A stretch of 64,000 nucleotides of DNA from Jaltomata sinuosa (GCA_003996215.1 QJPP01000031.1:434001-498000), one strand, 5' to 3'; shown: positions 10,837-22,847, numbered from the stretch's first letter. A program made the numbers and translations. The notes: generated by a model not told the origin, from the letters alone.

Positions 10837-11397
10837 TCAGGTCAAAGGGGAATCAATGGAAGAAAAACCTTCCACAAACCTCATGTAGTAACCAGCCAAA
10901 CCCAAAAAGCTCCTAATATAAGATGGAGAAGTAGGTCTAGGCCAGTCCCTTACTGCCTCTATATTTTGAGAATCAACCAGAATACTATCTTTAGTCACAA
11001 TATGACCCAGAAAAGCAACAGGCTGCATCCAAAACTCACACTTGCTAAACTTAGCAAACAACTGTCTATCCTTGAGAGTTTGCAACACAACCCTCAAGTG
11101 ATCCGCATGCTCCTCCTCACTCCGAGAGTAGATGAGGATATCATCAATGAAAACAATCACAAACATATCCAAATACTGTTTGAACACACAGTTCATCAAA
11201 TTCATAAAAGCTGCAGGAGCATTTGTTAGACCAAAAGACATCACAACAAACTCATAATGACCATACCGAGACCTGAAGGTTGTCTTTGGGATAGATATAG
11301 GATTCGTATCTGGAAGAAGATCTATCCCAAAGTCGATTTCTCGCTTGGGAGGGACTCCGGGCAAATCATCGGGAAACACTTCTGGGAATTCATTCAC
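10837..11397 (-). pseudogene. Reverse transcriptase with in-frame internal deletion, A(-)
   Basis: It begins MNEFPEVFPDDLPGVPPKRE and DFGIDLLPDTNPISIP, then jumps straight to KTTFRSRYGHYEFVVMSFGL. About 90 residues that normally lie between are absent, including the fingers, the IDYRQLNK block and the first catalytic Asp (SKIDLRSGYH). The palm box FIDDILIYS is intact, followed by LGHIVTKDSILVDSQNIEAV and RSFLGLAGYYMRFVEGFSSI. The deletion keeps frame, so the element retained an open but catalytically dead RT. A stop precedes RNase H. Confidence 0.9.
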
Positions 11398-11409
11398 AAT
11401 AGAAACAGA

Positions 11410-11940
11410 CTAAATAGTCAGGGTCTCGGACTCCATGTCCACAATCCGAACTATATGATAGACATAACCTTTAAATATCATCTTCCTAGCCTTAAGATAA
11501 GCTATGAAATGACCCTTCAAGGAAGAAGGACTACCTTGCCATTCTAGGACTGGTTCATTAGGAAACTTGAAACTGACAATGCGAGTATGGCAATCAACCG
11601 AGGCATACCATGCATATAACCAATCCATACCAAGAATAATATTGAAATCAGTCATCTGCAACTCTACTAGATCCGCTGAAGTGACTCTACGAAGGACTGA
11701 GATAGGGTAATTTTGGTAGACTCTTTTGGCTAGGACTGACTCACCAACAGGAGTTGAAACATGAAAGGGATCTAAAAGCAATTCAGGACGAATCTCAAAC
11801 CTACAAGCCACGTAAGGGGTTACAAAAGATAAGGAGGCACCGGGATCAAACAAGGCATACACATCAAGAGAGAAGACTTTAAACATATCGGTAACCACAT
11901 CTAGAGAACTCTTCTGATCCTGGCAGGAGTACACAGCATA
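11410..11940 (-). pseudogene. Retropepsin-like protease, A(-)
   Basis: Aspartic protease that cuts the polyprotein. The 174-codon frame has the catalytic loop ALFDPGASLSFVTPYVACRF (DPGA, as usual for this lineage), then STPVGESVLAKRVYQNYPIS, ADLVELQMTDFNIILGMDWL (flap and second half of the fold) and the linker into RT. A stop at the 3' end (near 11412) separates it from RT, although in this lineage gag-pol is normally one frame. Confidence 0.88.
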
Positions 11941-11959
11941 AAGACAGTTTTGGCGCTGA

Positions 11960-13026
11960 CCACCAGAACTAGAAGTTGCGGCTTGCTAGGCTGGTCTACC
12001 TCTTAAAGCTACTGGGGCAGGCTGGGTCCTACCTCCCTATCCCTTTCTAGCCGAAGGGCAATCTTTGACATGGTGACCAACCTGGCCACAACCAAAACAA
12101 CCCTCTCTACCAGCCAAACACTCACCGGGGTGAGTCTTCCCACACTTAACACAAGTTGGGTAGGAAGATCCCTTAGCAACACTACCTTGAGACTGAGAAT
12201 AGGAACCAGATCCTCTACAACCCTGATCATAACAAGGCTTTTGAGCTTGAGTAGGAGCACTAGCAGAAGAATGAATGGATCTTGATGACTTTTTCTAGAA
12301 GAAAGAGCGATGTCTACCTCCGGACCTGTGATGACCAAAACCTGACCCCTTGGATCGAACACTCTTGTTCTCCCTTGCCATATCCCTAAGCTTGTCACCC
12401 TCAATCTGATGGGCATGAGTTATAAGTCGGTATATGTTCATATCACTCAACAACAAAGTAGACCTACAATCCTTCTTCACTACATCAAAAACCCCATATA
12501 TGAACTTGCTCATTTGATCATGCGGGTCCGCTACCATGGAGGGAGCATATCTAGACAACTGAGTGAACTTCAAACTATACTCTTGCACAGACATCGAACC
12601 CTATCTCAAATTCCTCCACTTTTGCTTGCCTCAACTCACGGGGAAAGAACCTATCAAGAAGGGCTCTCTCAAAACACACCCAAGTTGTAGGGATCGCATC
12701 CCTCACCCTATCCTCCTTCCATTGCGTGAACCAAATGTGAGCCACATCCTTGAGTTGATAGGATATAAGCTCAACACATTCCACCCCAACCACTTGCGTA
12801 ACCTTAAAGATCTTCTTCACTTCATCAATAAAGTTGAGCGGGTCATCACTCACTTTCAAACCCCAAAACTCTGGTGGGTTCGTACGGATGAAGTCACGAA
12901 CTCAAGCCTCTACCCACCTTGAGGATGAATAGGGGAAGTAGCTGGCTTATTGGCCTGAGTGGCCAAAGTCTGGGCTAGCGAGTGAATCTTCTTCAACACT
13001 ACCTTTATCTCGTGATCCCCAGTCAT
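11960..13026 (-). pseudogene. Gag (capsid and nucleocapsid), A(-), 5'-truncated
   Basis: From 13026: EIKVVLKKIHSLAQTLATQA, a stop in the linker, then VSDDPLNFIDEVKKIFKVTQ, AHIWFTQWKEDRVRDAIPTT, ALLDRFFPRELRQAKVEEFE. A small deletion and frameshift near 12590 follow, then MSVQEYSLKFTQLSRYAPSM, FIYGVFDVVKKDCRSTLL and a basic linker. The nucleocapsid knuckle CFGCGQVGHHVKDC (C-x2-C-x4-H-x4-C, about 12060-12105) is intact. Compared with the sister gag at 63180, roughly the first 20 codons are missing and replaced by E(+) sequence. Confidence 0.88.
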
Positions 13027-13685
13027 AGAAAGGCAGAGGTACAAGTAGGGGTAGAGGTAGAGGTTCAGGTTCGAGAGCTAGCCCAAATTGAATGTATGCA
13101 TTAGCAGGCTAACAGGATTCAGAGGCTTCCCCAGATGTGGTTACAGGTACCTTATCCATCTTCTCTTATGATGTTTATCCATTGATAGATCCAGGGGCGA
13201 CCTTGTAATATGTTACTCAATTTGTTGTTAAGAAGTTTGGAATAGAGCCAGAGTTATTACGTGAGACATTTGCAGTATTAACTCCAGTAGGAGAGTCTAT
13301 TATAGCTAAAAGGATCTACTATGGGTGTCTAGTAATAGTATGTGGCCATGATACGTTGGCTAACTTGATAGAGCTAGACATGGTTGATTTTGATGTCATT
13401 ATGGGCATGGACTGGCTATCCTCTTGTTACGCTATAGTTGATTGTCGAGCTAAGGTTGATCAATTTCATTTCCCAGGAGAAACAGTCTTAAAGTGGAAAG
13501 GGAATGTTGTGATGCCTAGAGGAAGGTTTATTTCCTATCTTAAGGCACAAAAGCTTATAACAAAAGGGTGTTTATATCACCTAGTCCATGTCAGAGACCT
13601 TGAAGCAAAGGAACGTGTGTCAACTCTTCAGTCCGTACCCGTTGTGAATGAATATCCAGATGTGTTTCCTGATGAACTTCCTTGA
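13027..13685 (+). pseudogene. Gag tail and protease, E(+)
   Basis: An Arg/Gly-rich tail (GRGTSRGRGRGSGSRASPN) of gag is followed by SPDVVTGTLSIFSYDVYPLI, DPGATL (catalytic Asp), a stop, FGIEPELLRETFAVLTPVGE, and the 109-codon stretch ANLIELDMVDFDVIMGMDWL to VVNEYPDVFPDELP. This is the retropepsin fold and the linker to RT. It ends at a TGA where CGA or GGA is expected. Confidence 0.85.
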
Positions 13686-14540
13686 TTACCTTCGGTTAGA
13701 GATATTGGCTTTGGTATCGACCTAGATCCTGATACCATGCCCACATCTATTCCACCTTATAGAATGGCACCAACAGAGTTGAAAGAGCTAAAGGAGCAGT
13801 TAAAATATCTACTGGACAAAGGTTTTATTCGACCCATCATATCTCCATGGGGTGCTCCAGTACTATTTGTACGTAAGAAGGATGGAACAATGTGAATGTG
13901 TATAGATTACAGGCATTTGAATAGAGTGACAATAAAAAATAAGTACCCCCTACCCAGAATATATGATTTATTTGATCAGTTGCAGGGAGCTAAATGTTTT
14001 TCAAAGATTGACTTAAGATCTGGTTATCACTAGTTGAGGATACGTGAAGTTGATATTCTGAAGACAGCCTTCAGAACTAGATATGGGCACTTTGAGTTCC
14101 TTGTCATGTCATTTGGACTGGCGAACGCCCCAGTAGCCTTCATGGATATGATGAATAGGGTTTTCAAACCCTTTCTTGATATGTACATGATTGTATTTAT
14201 AGATGATATCTTGATATATTCACGTGATGAGGCAAAGAATGCATACTATCTAAGATCAGTTCTACAGACTCTTAGAGAACACCAGCTTTATGCCAAGTTT
14301 TCTAATTGTGAGTTCTGGGTTAACTCAGTGGATTTTCTTGGCCATGTGGTCTCTGGTGAAGGTATCAAAGTGGACTTTCAGAAGATAGAGGTTGTGAAGA
14401 TATGGCCTCGACCTACCACTCTGACAGAAGTGCATAGTTTCTTGGGGCTTGCCGGTTATTACAGGAGGTTTGTGGAGGGATTTTCCTCTATTTCCTCCCC
14501 ATTAACTAAATTAACACAGAAATCAGCCAAATTTCAGTGG
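13686..14540 (+). pseudogene. Reverse transcriptase, E(+), stops only
   Basis: The fold is nearly complete: FGIDLDPDTMPTSIPPYRMA, KGFIRPIISPWGAPVLFVRK, a TGA, CIDYRHLNRVTIKNKYPLPR, FSKIDLRSGYH (Asp), a TAG, then a long open frame with RTRYGHFEFLVMSFGLANAP, IVFIDDILIYSRDEA (both catalytic Asp present), FLGHVVSGEGIKVDFQKIEV, SFLGLAGYYRRFVEGFSS. Only isolated stops break it, all at codons one C-to-T or G-to-A step from the expected residue. Confidence 0.9.
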
Positions 14541-15000
14541 TCAAATGCTTGTGAAAGAAGCTTTCAAGTGCTGAAAGATAGATTGACTACATCTCTTGTA
14601 TTGGCCTTACACGAGGGCACATAAGGGTATGCCATTTATTGTGATGCTTCGGGTGTCGGCCTAGGATGCATCTTGATACAACATAGGAAGGTTATAGCAT
14701 ATGCTTCTCGACAATTGAAAAAACATGAACAAAACTACCCCACACATGATTTAGAGCTTGCAGCAGTTGTATTTGCATTTAAGATATGGCGTAACTATTT
14801 TTATGGGGTACATATTGACATATTTATAGACCATAAGAGTCTCCAATATATCTTCAAGCAAAAGGAGTTGAATTTGAAGCAGAGAAGGTGACTAGAGTTT
14901 CTAAAGGACTATGATGTCAATAGTCTCTACCACCCCAGTAAATCTAACATTGTAGAGGATGCTCTCAGTCACATTTCTATGGTCAGCCTAGAAGATTTGT
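14541..15000 (+). pseudogene. RNase H, E(+)
   Basis: SAKFQWSNACERSFQVLKDR, a stop, AIYCDASGVGLGCIL, YASRQLKKHEQNYPTHDLEL, FIDHKSLQYIFKQKELNLKQ, a TGA in place of Trp, then YHPSKSNIVEDALSHIS. The catalytic Asp/Glu residues are all visible (the last one as VEDALS). The frame is broken twice. Confidence 0.88.
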
Positions 15001-16560
15001 CACCCGCTCAACATGAAGTAGCATGAGATTTTCACAGATTAGCCAGTCTAGGAGTTCGACTTCTAGATTCTTAAGATTGGGGTGTGGTTATGTAGAACAC
15101 TATAGAGTCATCATTAGTGGCGGTAGTGAAAGAAAAACAATATAATGATCCCTTATTACTCCAGTACAAAGAAGGAATCCGACAACAAAAAATTTCAGCA
15201 TTTGAGATGGTGGGGGATGGTTCCTTAAAGTGCCGAGGAAGACTGTGTGTTCCTAATGTAAATGGTCTAAGATAACAGATAATGGTTGAAGCACATTGTT
15301 CCCGGTAATCCATTCATCCGGGCTCTACAAAGATGTACCATAACCTTAAAGAGGTCTACTGGTGGAACGGCATGAAAAGGGATATAGCAGAGTTTGTAGC
15401 ATAGTGCTCCAACTGCCAGCAAGTGAAAGCATAACATCAAAGGCTCGGTGGCCTAGATCAGACTATGAGCATTCCAGTATGGAAATGGGAGGTCATTAAC
15501 ATGGATTTTGTTACAGGTTTGCCTTCCTTATTTCACAAGCATGACTCTATTTGGGTGATCATTGATCGATTAACAAAATCATCCCACTTCTTACCAGTTA
15601 AGTTACCAGTACCACAGAAGATTACTCTAAGCTATATATAAGAGAGATTGTTTGTTTGCATGGAATCCTAATGTCTATCATTTAAGATAGGGGTGCCAAG
15701 TTCACCACACATTTTTGGAGGTCATTCTCGAAGAGTTTGGAAACACAAGTGAACCTTAGCACCATATTCCAACCATGGGCGGATGGCCAAGACGAGCGCA
15801 TTATTCAGACACTCGAAGACATATTGAGAGCATGCATTCTGTACTTTAAAGACAATTGGGATGATCATTTACCCTTGATAGAATTTGCCTATAATAATAG
15901 CTATCACTCCAGTATTGGCATGGCTCCATTTGAAGCTCTTTACGTGAGATGATATAGATCACCTATTGGTTGGTTTGATATAGGTGAGACTCAAATATTG
16001 GGACCAGATCTTTTCCATCAAGTAGTTGAAAAGGTAAAGTTAATACAGGAGTGGCTGAAGACCGCTCAAAGCCGACAGAATCTTATATAGATGTGCAGCG
16101 CAGAGATTTAGAGTTTCAAGTTGATGACTGGGTATTCTTTAAGGTATCTCCCATGAAGGGGGTTATGCAATTTGGAAAAAAGGTAAGTTGAGCCCTAGAT
16201 ATATTGGTCCTTATAGAATCCTAAAGAGAGTTGGCCAAGTAGCCTATGAGGTTGATTTACCTCCTGAGTTAGCAGCAGTGCATCCAGTCTTTCACGTGTC
16301 TATGTTACGTAAATGCTTAGTAGATCCTTCTCAAGTTATCCATTTAGAGGGTATAGAGCTCTCAAGAGATTTATCATATGAAGAAGTCCCAGTGGCCATA
16401 CTAGATAGACAAATCATAAAATTGAGAATGAAAGAAATAGATTCAGTTAAAATCCTATGGAAAATTCGAATGTAGAAGAAGCCAAGTGGGAAGCAGAGGC
16501 CGACATGAGGGGCAAATATCCTCACTTATTCAAGGAACAACCAGAAGGTTTTTAAAGTCA
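15001..16560 (+). pseudogene. Integrase with GPY/F module and chromodomain-like tail, E(+)
   Basis: After a connection region with several stops: AHCSR(stop)SIHPGSTKMY and CSNCQQVKA (zinc finger), VWKWEVINMDFVTGLPSLF, WVIIDRLTKSSHFLPVK (first Asp), DRGAKFTTHFW (second Asp, preceded by a stop), GQDERIIQTLEDILRAC (Glu), FAYNNSYHSSIGMAPFEALY. Frameshifts occur near 15955, 16080 and 16180. The tail MSPRYIGPYRILKRVGQVAY, HPVFHVSMLRKCLVDPSQVI and VPVAILDRQIIKLRMKEIDS ends after a last frameshift near 16470. The downstream codons still read as the chromodomain C-terminus. Confidence 0.88.
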
Positions 16561-17083
16561 TTACTCCTTTCATTCGAGTATCAATTTTAGTCATATTTAT
16601 AAATACTATTTTATCAATATGCTAAATGTTTAGGTACTTGATACGTGCCTATGATTTCAAGAGTTATATATGTTCCTCAGAGTTGAGATGTAAAGTTGAA
16701 GGAGTATGAGGTAAGCTATATTAACTACCCAATCGTGAAAAATTCTTGCAACTACAGAAACTAAAACAACCCCCGTAGTTTGGATAACATAGCGTCCACG
16801 GAGATGGTAGATCAGTTGGGGCTGAAGCCCTTTTAAGTAAGGGCCTCATCCAATAGTTTTCATTCCTACAAGTCCAAGCAGAGCCTCGTTGATACTTGTT
16901 GAATATTATTCTCTTGTTGTGACGCTCCGTGAAGCATATGGTATGTATTTTTGTTAGCTGACAGGTTTTGGTTAGGCCAGTTTACAAGGGAAACTCTGAC
17001 AATTTTTTTGGAAAAAGGTAGAGTTAGAATAATTTTGAGTCGTATCCTTCATTCGAGGATGAATGATCCCAAGGGGGGGATAA
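16561..17083 (+). other. 3' untranslated region and polypurine tract, E(+)
   Basis: I see no gene. The last bases, gaggatgaatgatcccaagg then ggggataa (to 17083), are the polypurine tract directly before the LTR start. Confidence 0.75.
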
Positions 17084-19986
17084 TGTAATACCCCAAACTT
17101 AAGATACGCGTGCAACTCGTAAACGTGAAGGAATCATTTTGAACCAAGAGAATAAGATTTTGAATGGATAATTATATAAAGGGACGCTTATACTAAGCCA
17201 TTTGAAGTGATATACCAAGGTTATAGACCAAAGGGAGACTTGGAACAAAAGTTCAAATTGAAGGATTCACTACGGTGGACTATTTCAAGAAAGCTAGTAC
17301 AAGGTCTTACTTGTAATGGGTGTATATCCCAATATAAAATGATACAGAGGTCCTATATAGTATTAAATTAAAGGTATTTGAGTCTAGTTTGTAACTCAAC
17401 AAACTTTTTGTCCATACGAGTTCGGAGTAAAAAATTATGCGTATTTTACTAGAGACAGGCGCACTGCCCAATCACTGCGGGACATGTGGCAGCCTTGGCT
17501 AAGTCGGTCGTGGTGTATTTATATTGAAACTTTGGGATTTAGTCTCCCATACATATCAGAACATAAGGGACCTTCTTAAAACTTGTTTTCTTCAGTTCTC
17601 ATTCATCTCAAGCCCTCCCTAGTCTAAGGTAAGTGAATTCCTTTAAGAATCAAGTGTATTTTTCATCGTAGGTCACGTAAACATACTTAGTCAAGTGTTT
17701 TCTTGAAGGAAAAGGTGTTGTTCTTGAAGATAAAAAGGGTTCAGGGATTCTTGAAGGAAAAGGTGTTGTTCTTGAAGATAAAAAGGGTTCAGGGATTGTT
17801 TTCTTATTGATAAAGGTATGGCTGCTCTTATATCCCTATAAATATGACTCTAAGAGTTGTTTTAAGTATAGTTTACGGGTAGGACTCACGGGACGGTGAA
17901 AGGAAGTCGTGAGTCCATGTTTATCCCATTGTAACTAATATATTCGGTGAGGAGGGAGTATGTAGAGGGATGTAATGGTTGTAATGTTGACTAAATGAGG
18001 TGTGTATTGTGGTGTATTGAGGCAGCAAGCTTGCTGCGATAAGGATGGACGCTAGGTATAGCAAACACGATTTCTATGGCCTTGCAAGCTTGTCCCTCGT
18101 CAAGTGTTTGATAAAATGCCTAAATGGATTGAGGATGTTGTTTATATGTTATTTGGCTTCCTATTAGTGTATTAAATGTTATAATTCTCTCCCAACTTAA
18201 TCTATGAGCTTAAAGGGTCATTTAAACGCTACTAAATAAAGAACTCCCGAGGCGATATTTAAAAGTCGAGGGGTCAAGTTTATGACCTTGTTTGGGATAT
18301 GGAATGGGCTGCATATTGTAATTAATTGATGGAGGGATTAATATTGACTTCATAGGTGGTCATAGTTCAGTTGATAAGGGTAAAAAAGAGAGGTGTGATG
18401 ATACACTTTTTAATTATCTTATTTGCTAAGCTTGTCCCTCGTAAGCTATTATCATCTTCCCGACCTCGCCATATTTCTTGGTTAGTCGCTTATACTATTG
18501 AATATGTTGTTATGTCATAGATAAGGAGTGTTTTATGGGAACCAACAATGCTACATAAGGGAGAGAGAGGCTGGAAGTAAGGTATGTAAAGCTAAAACCT
18601 CTTTTTGCCATCAAGGCACGACCTAGAGTCACATGTTCCTCCTATAAAGGTCGTCATAGATTATATGCTTCTTGAAAGCAAATCTTATTTCTATTATATA
18701 GCTCTCTCAGGTGTAGGCATTAACCTATAGAGTTATAGTACTCATTTCTAGTCAAAGAAGTCACATGTTTCACACGATCATACATGTCTTCAGTTGAAAC
18801 TCTTAGAAGTTACCGAGCATATATGTCACAAACTTAGAGAAATTAATTGGCCACAAAATAGACCTGAGTATATAGATCACATAGATATATGATTCTTCAA
18901 CTAAAAGAAAGTAATCAATATTCATATAACGAGTTGTATGATTCATAAGTTGCTTACTATAAGCCTTTACAAGCAATATGAGATTATAGCCTACTCTGCA
19001 GCGTGGGGCGGGTATCATTAGAGCCACTACATGCGACACTATTCTGTGCACAAAATTTAGACAGAGTCAGCTGGAACTTCCGATCGTGGATTCTCCTGAC
19101 TACACAGGCATGCGGGTAGACCTTACAGGAGCCCTATAGGGCATACCTTGATAGACCACGTTATCCGGAGTATGAGATTTCACACATGGTTGTGATAGTT
19201 GGATACAGATGTCAAACAGGTGTCACCAATCACTGATAATAGGCCATCTTGTGACTTCCTGACAGTTAGTATTACATAAAGAGTAGATAAGCTATGTAAA
19301 TGGGTAAAAATGCCACCTAGGCAAATTCTAGGGATTTTAAACATATGTAATTAAGTAGTGTATAATACGTTATATAAGGACCCCTGATATTGGTCATTGT
19401 ATTAGTTTCAATTTTAGATTCAGATTACATTCCATGTATGTGTATGCTCAGATTTTTCTATCTTTGATATTCAATTTAGTGAGAATTCTTACATGTCTAA
19501 TTGTTATTCAGTATGCCTTACATACCAGTATATGTTTCATATGTACTGACGTCCCTTTATTTTTGGGTGCTGTATTTTATGAATGCAGGCTCAGGTACTC
19601 AGGCTAGCAAACATCCACAGTCGACCAGTTCCTTCCAATTGATCAGTTGGTAAGATCCACCTCTCTCTGGAGTTATCAGATGCCTAGGTCACATGTTTTG
19701 GATTCATGTACATATCATATGTTGGGTATGTCGGGGACCTATCCTGACTAGTTATCAGATTTTCAGTTGCAGACTCTTTAGAGGCTTCTTAGACATAGAT
19801 TTGTTTTAGCTGTACAGTTAGTCTAGTGGGCCCTTCAGTTATCTATGTTTCAGAATATGTAAACACATGTTGATGTCCATATTGTTTCTTATCAATTTAC
19901 AACTTCAGCATGAGTTTAGTATATATGTTTAATAGGTGCTTGTATAACTCACTTGACCTCCGCCCCTCCTAGCTAGGGGTGTGACA
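17084..19986 (+). mobile_element. E(+) 3' LTR (2903 bp)
   Basis: It starts TGTAATACCCCAAACTTAAG after the polypurine tract and ends agctaggggtgtgaca at 19986, followed at once by A(+) integrase sequence. It contains a 48-bp tandem duplication at 17702-17797. A weak GC-rich patch near 17455-17520 sits where other LTRs have a word cassette, but has no clear repeated word. I see no coding sequence. Short open frames here are chance. Confidence 0.8.
17702..17797 (+). repeat. 48-bp tandem duplication in LTR E
   Basis: The unit beginning cttgaaggaaaaggtgttg and ending ttcagggatt occurs twice back to back, essentially identical. The near identity marks it as recent relative to the element's decay. 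Confidence 0.85.
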
Positions 19987-20680
19987 ATCACTTACCTCTT
20001 ATCAAGTTTGCCTACAATAACATCTTCCATTCTAGCATCCATATGGCTCATTATGAGGCACTTTATGGTTGGAGAAGTAGATCTCCTATTGTTTGGTTTG
20101 AGGTAGGTGAAGTAGTTTTGATTGGTAAAGATTTGGTTCATGAGACCATGGAGAAAGTTCAGATCATTAGGGAGGGGTTGAGGACCACTCAGAGTCGACA
20201 AAAATCTTATACAGATGTGAGGAGAAGAGAGTTATTGTTTGAGGTTGATGATTGTGTAATTCTGAAGGTGTCACCCATGATGGGCGTGATGAGATTTGGT
20301 AATAAAGGGAAACTTAGTCCCTTCTATGTAGGTCCTTATCGAATTCTGAGGAGAGTTGGAAGTGTTGCTTATGAGTTGGATTTGCCTTCATATTTTGAAG
20401 CAGTTTATCCGATTTTCCAAGTTTCCTTATTAAAGAAGTGTGTTGGTGATACGACCTTGATTGTTCCTTTGGAAGATGTGGGTGTGAAGGAAAGCCCTAC
20501 TTATGAGGAAGTTCCCATGGAGATTCTTGATCGTCAGATTCGGAGGTTGAGAAACAAAGAAGTCGCTTCATTGAAAGTCCTTCGGACAAATCAACTAGTT
20601 GAGGGAGCTACTTGGGAAGCAGAAGCAGCCATGAAAGCCAAGTACCCCCCATATCTTTCCTTCTGATTCAGTTTCAGCTT
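19987..20680 (+). pseudogene. Integrase C-part and chromodomain, A(+)
   Basis: It resumes at HLPLIKFAYNNIFHSSIHMA and HYEALYGWRSRSPIVWFEVG. Then come VRRRELLFEVDDCVILKVSP, the GPY/F module (KLSPFYVGPYRILRRVGSVA), YPIFQVSLLKKCVGDTTLIV and the chromodomain VPMEILDRQIRRLRNKEVAS to EGATWEAEAAMKAKYPPY. The frame is open for over 200 codons. It is very close to A(-) (8791-9693). The catalytic Asp/Glu region is absent: about 65 residues are lost between 6123 and here. Confidence 0.9.
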
Positions 20681-20923
20681 GAGGTAATAGTTTCCTCCTT
20701 AGTATGTCCCTCTGATTCTATTCCATATGTTTCCCTCATTATCCTAGCATGCATTCATGTTTTCCGAAGTTAGTTCAATCATGTTTTAAGTTGAAAAGCT
20801 CAGTATTCATGTGTTTCCTTGAGTTTTATGTTTTGTTGGTTTGTTGGTTTGTTGGGTTGTTTTATCTCTAGTTTTCCTTACTTAGCCTTCATTCGAGGAC
20901 GAATTATCCCAAGGGGGAGATAT
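20681..20923 (+). other. 3' untranslated region and polypurine tract, A(+)
   Basis: No gene. It ends cattcgaggacgaattatcc then caagggggagatat, the polypurine tract abutting the LTR at 20924. Confidence 0.8.
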
Positions 20924-22847
20924 TGTAAGACCCCAGAATTCGATTCAACTTTTAAACTTAGAAAATCTGCAAAATTCAGAACTTCTAGGAACCACGAGTC
21001 AAATTCACGAGTCATGGTTAGAACCACGAGTTATCGAAGTGACTCATGAATCTAGTCCTGCAGATCAACCTCAGGTTTGAGAACCACAAGTCAGGTTCAC
21101 AGTCCGTGGATGATTCCACGAGTTGTAGAACCAACTCATGGGACTCAGACTGAGGGGTAGTCAAATCCCCTAGAAACCTCGAGAGATTTCTATGACTCGT
21201 GAAAGTTTCCACAAGTCATCTTGTTACCTCATGGAATGTCATCCGCAACCTATCTTTTGGCTTAGAAATCATGACTCCAATCCACGAATTGTGGTTGCTT
21301 CTACGGCTAGTGGAAAAGACCCGTGGAACATAAACCTGAGGTTTTAAACCACTTTTCTCTAATTAAATCCCAAAGATATTTTTATAATTACCCACCCTTT
21401 TAACTCTTAAGTGAGGTCGTTTTGGCCACTTTTAGTTGGGTTTCTACTCCTATTAGCATAAGTCTATCATTATTCCTCATTCCTCTACAAAAAGAGGAAA
21501 AGAACTCCTTCAAGCTCCAAGTTCAATTCTCCATTTCTTTTCATCTTAGATCAAACAAGCTTCAATAAGGTATATGGGCATTCCATGACAGATTCGTTTC
21601 ACCCTTATGCCTAAAACCCCATGTTTTACTTTGATTTATGAAATTGTGAAACTAGGGTTCTTACCCAAATTGGGGAAAAGTTATGGATCTTCTTTTTAAA
21701 CATCAATTCATGGTTTCTCATTACTTATTTATGGTTTATTTGAGGTTTCTTAATTGATTTCAAAAGCCCATGCATTAAAGATGATTTCTAGCATGATTCG
21801 ATTGAATTGCATGTTTTCAAGTGAAAATTGGCATGTTTAGATAACATGACCTTATGTATTTATGAATTTGCATGCCTAATTCTTCAAGTTATAAATTTAG
21901 AAAGAAAAGTATGTTTTGAAATTATGGCTATGCTAAATTTTAAGACTTATGATTTTGAATTGCATGACATTAGATCTGTTTTTATGCTTTTCAAATATAT
22001 TTGGCATTTGATATGTTACAAGTATAAGTTGAGCTATATGTATATTTTGGGAGTAGTATTTAGCATTGAGCGATGTGGGTTCTAGATAACCCAAGTCCAA
22101 AACTATGTTGCCGTCGTAGGTTGCCCTCTGTGGCTTATGACAGGATCTTGATAGATAAGGTTCTAACCTTGGCCAATTAGGACAACCTTTTTCGGTGTGG
22201 GTGTATGACACTGGACTCTATGTAGCTCATCATGGTTTATGTCGGTTAAGAGAAACTCCCATATGAATGTTTTTAAGTCTTATGCTATGATATCTCTCAC
22301 CTTACGCTTAAATTATGACATTTCTTATGATTTTTCTTATTATGCATGGATTCAGTTTTAACTCTGTTTTAAGTACGTTTTACTACATTTATGCATATCT
22401 CACATACTTGGTATATCCTATAGTACTAATGCATATTTTCGCGCAGCATCCTTTGATGATGTAGATGCAGGCTCCTTCCTTCAGACTCGTGTCTAAACAT
22501 CACCGGAGATCCAATTTCTGTTGGTGAGTCCTCATTATTTGAGGGCTATTGCTAGACTTATTTCTATTATGTCCTTCTTTCAGATTTTTGAGTTAGTTGA
22601 GATCTTGTCCCATCAACTCTTTATGACAGTTTAGAGGCCTCTGATATAGCTAGACTTATATTCTATGTCTAGATTGGGTATTTCTTAGGCCTTATTCCTA
22701 TTTCATTATGGTTTCCTATCTTCTTTAAGTATGCTTCCACTATGTTCCTTTGTTTTAATCTGAGTATGCTATAACCAAGGGTTAACTTGGAGCATGTGTG
22801 ATCTCGGGTCCCATGTTACGCCTAGGGGGTAGTCTAGGGGCGTGACA
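20924..22847 (+). mobile_element. A(+) 3' LTR (1924 bp)
   Basis: It starts TGTAAGACCCCAGAATTCG and ends agggggtagtctaggggcgtgaca. It has a cassette of word CCACGAGTC at 20990-21310, then the conserved cacccttttaactc block. The next base pairs (ctagtgggcataaataagac) are interior sequence of LTR F, showing that A(+) inserted into F. Short open frames in 21828-22211 are not genes. Confidence 0.88.
20990..21310. repeat. Inverted-word cassette in A(+) LTR, word CCACGAGTC/GACTCGTGG
   Basis: Repeated accacgagtc, tcacgagtc, gactcatga, ccacaagtca, tccacgagtt, aactcatgg, gactcgtga, in both orientations, beginning about 66 bp into the LTR. This is the homologous position to the GACGGTCC cassette of A(-). 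Confidence 0.7.

Larger units (their letters stand above)
6471..13026 (-). mobile_element. A(-): Tekay-like chromovirus, 5' LTR lost
   Basis: The minus strand reads gag, protease, RT, RNase H, integrase with chromodomain, polypurine tract, 3' LTR: the standard Ty3/gypsy order. The 5' LTR, primer site and roughly the first 20 gag codons are gone, and at 13026/13027 the sequence switches to plus-strand E(+). This is the best-preserved pol in the window, with only isolated stops in RNase H and integrase plus one in-frame deletion in RT. Confidence 0.85.
13027..19986 (+). mobile_element. E(+): chromovirus-like element, main part with 3' LTR
   Basis: Order on the plus strand: gag tail, protease, RT, RNase H, integrase with chromodomain-like tail, polypurine tract, 3' LTR (17084-19986). 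It has many more stops than A(-). The 3' LTR ends at 19986 exactly where A(+) integrase resumes. The 5' LTR is lost; a gag piece at 6124-6470 is probably its displaced 5' part, separated by A(-). Confidence 0.75.
4139..22847 (+). mobile_element. A(+): chromovirus (Tekay/Del-like), interrupted by E(+)
   Basis: This is a composite. The left part (4139-6123) covers the end of protease/start of RT through mid integrase. The right part (19987-22847) covers late integrase, 3' untranslated region, polypurine tract and 3' LTR. The two halves are the same family and strand, and together lack only about 65 integrase residues. E(+) sits between them. The 5' end is cut by the D1 LTR. The 3' LTR ends inside LTR F at 22847. 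Confidence 0.6.

Noticed and set aside
22081..22210. Possible host gene in the conserved 'gataacccaagtcc' block
   Set aside because: The same block occurs in LTR A' (62170-62300) at the same LTR position, so it is LTR sequence.
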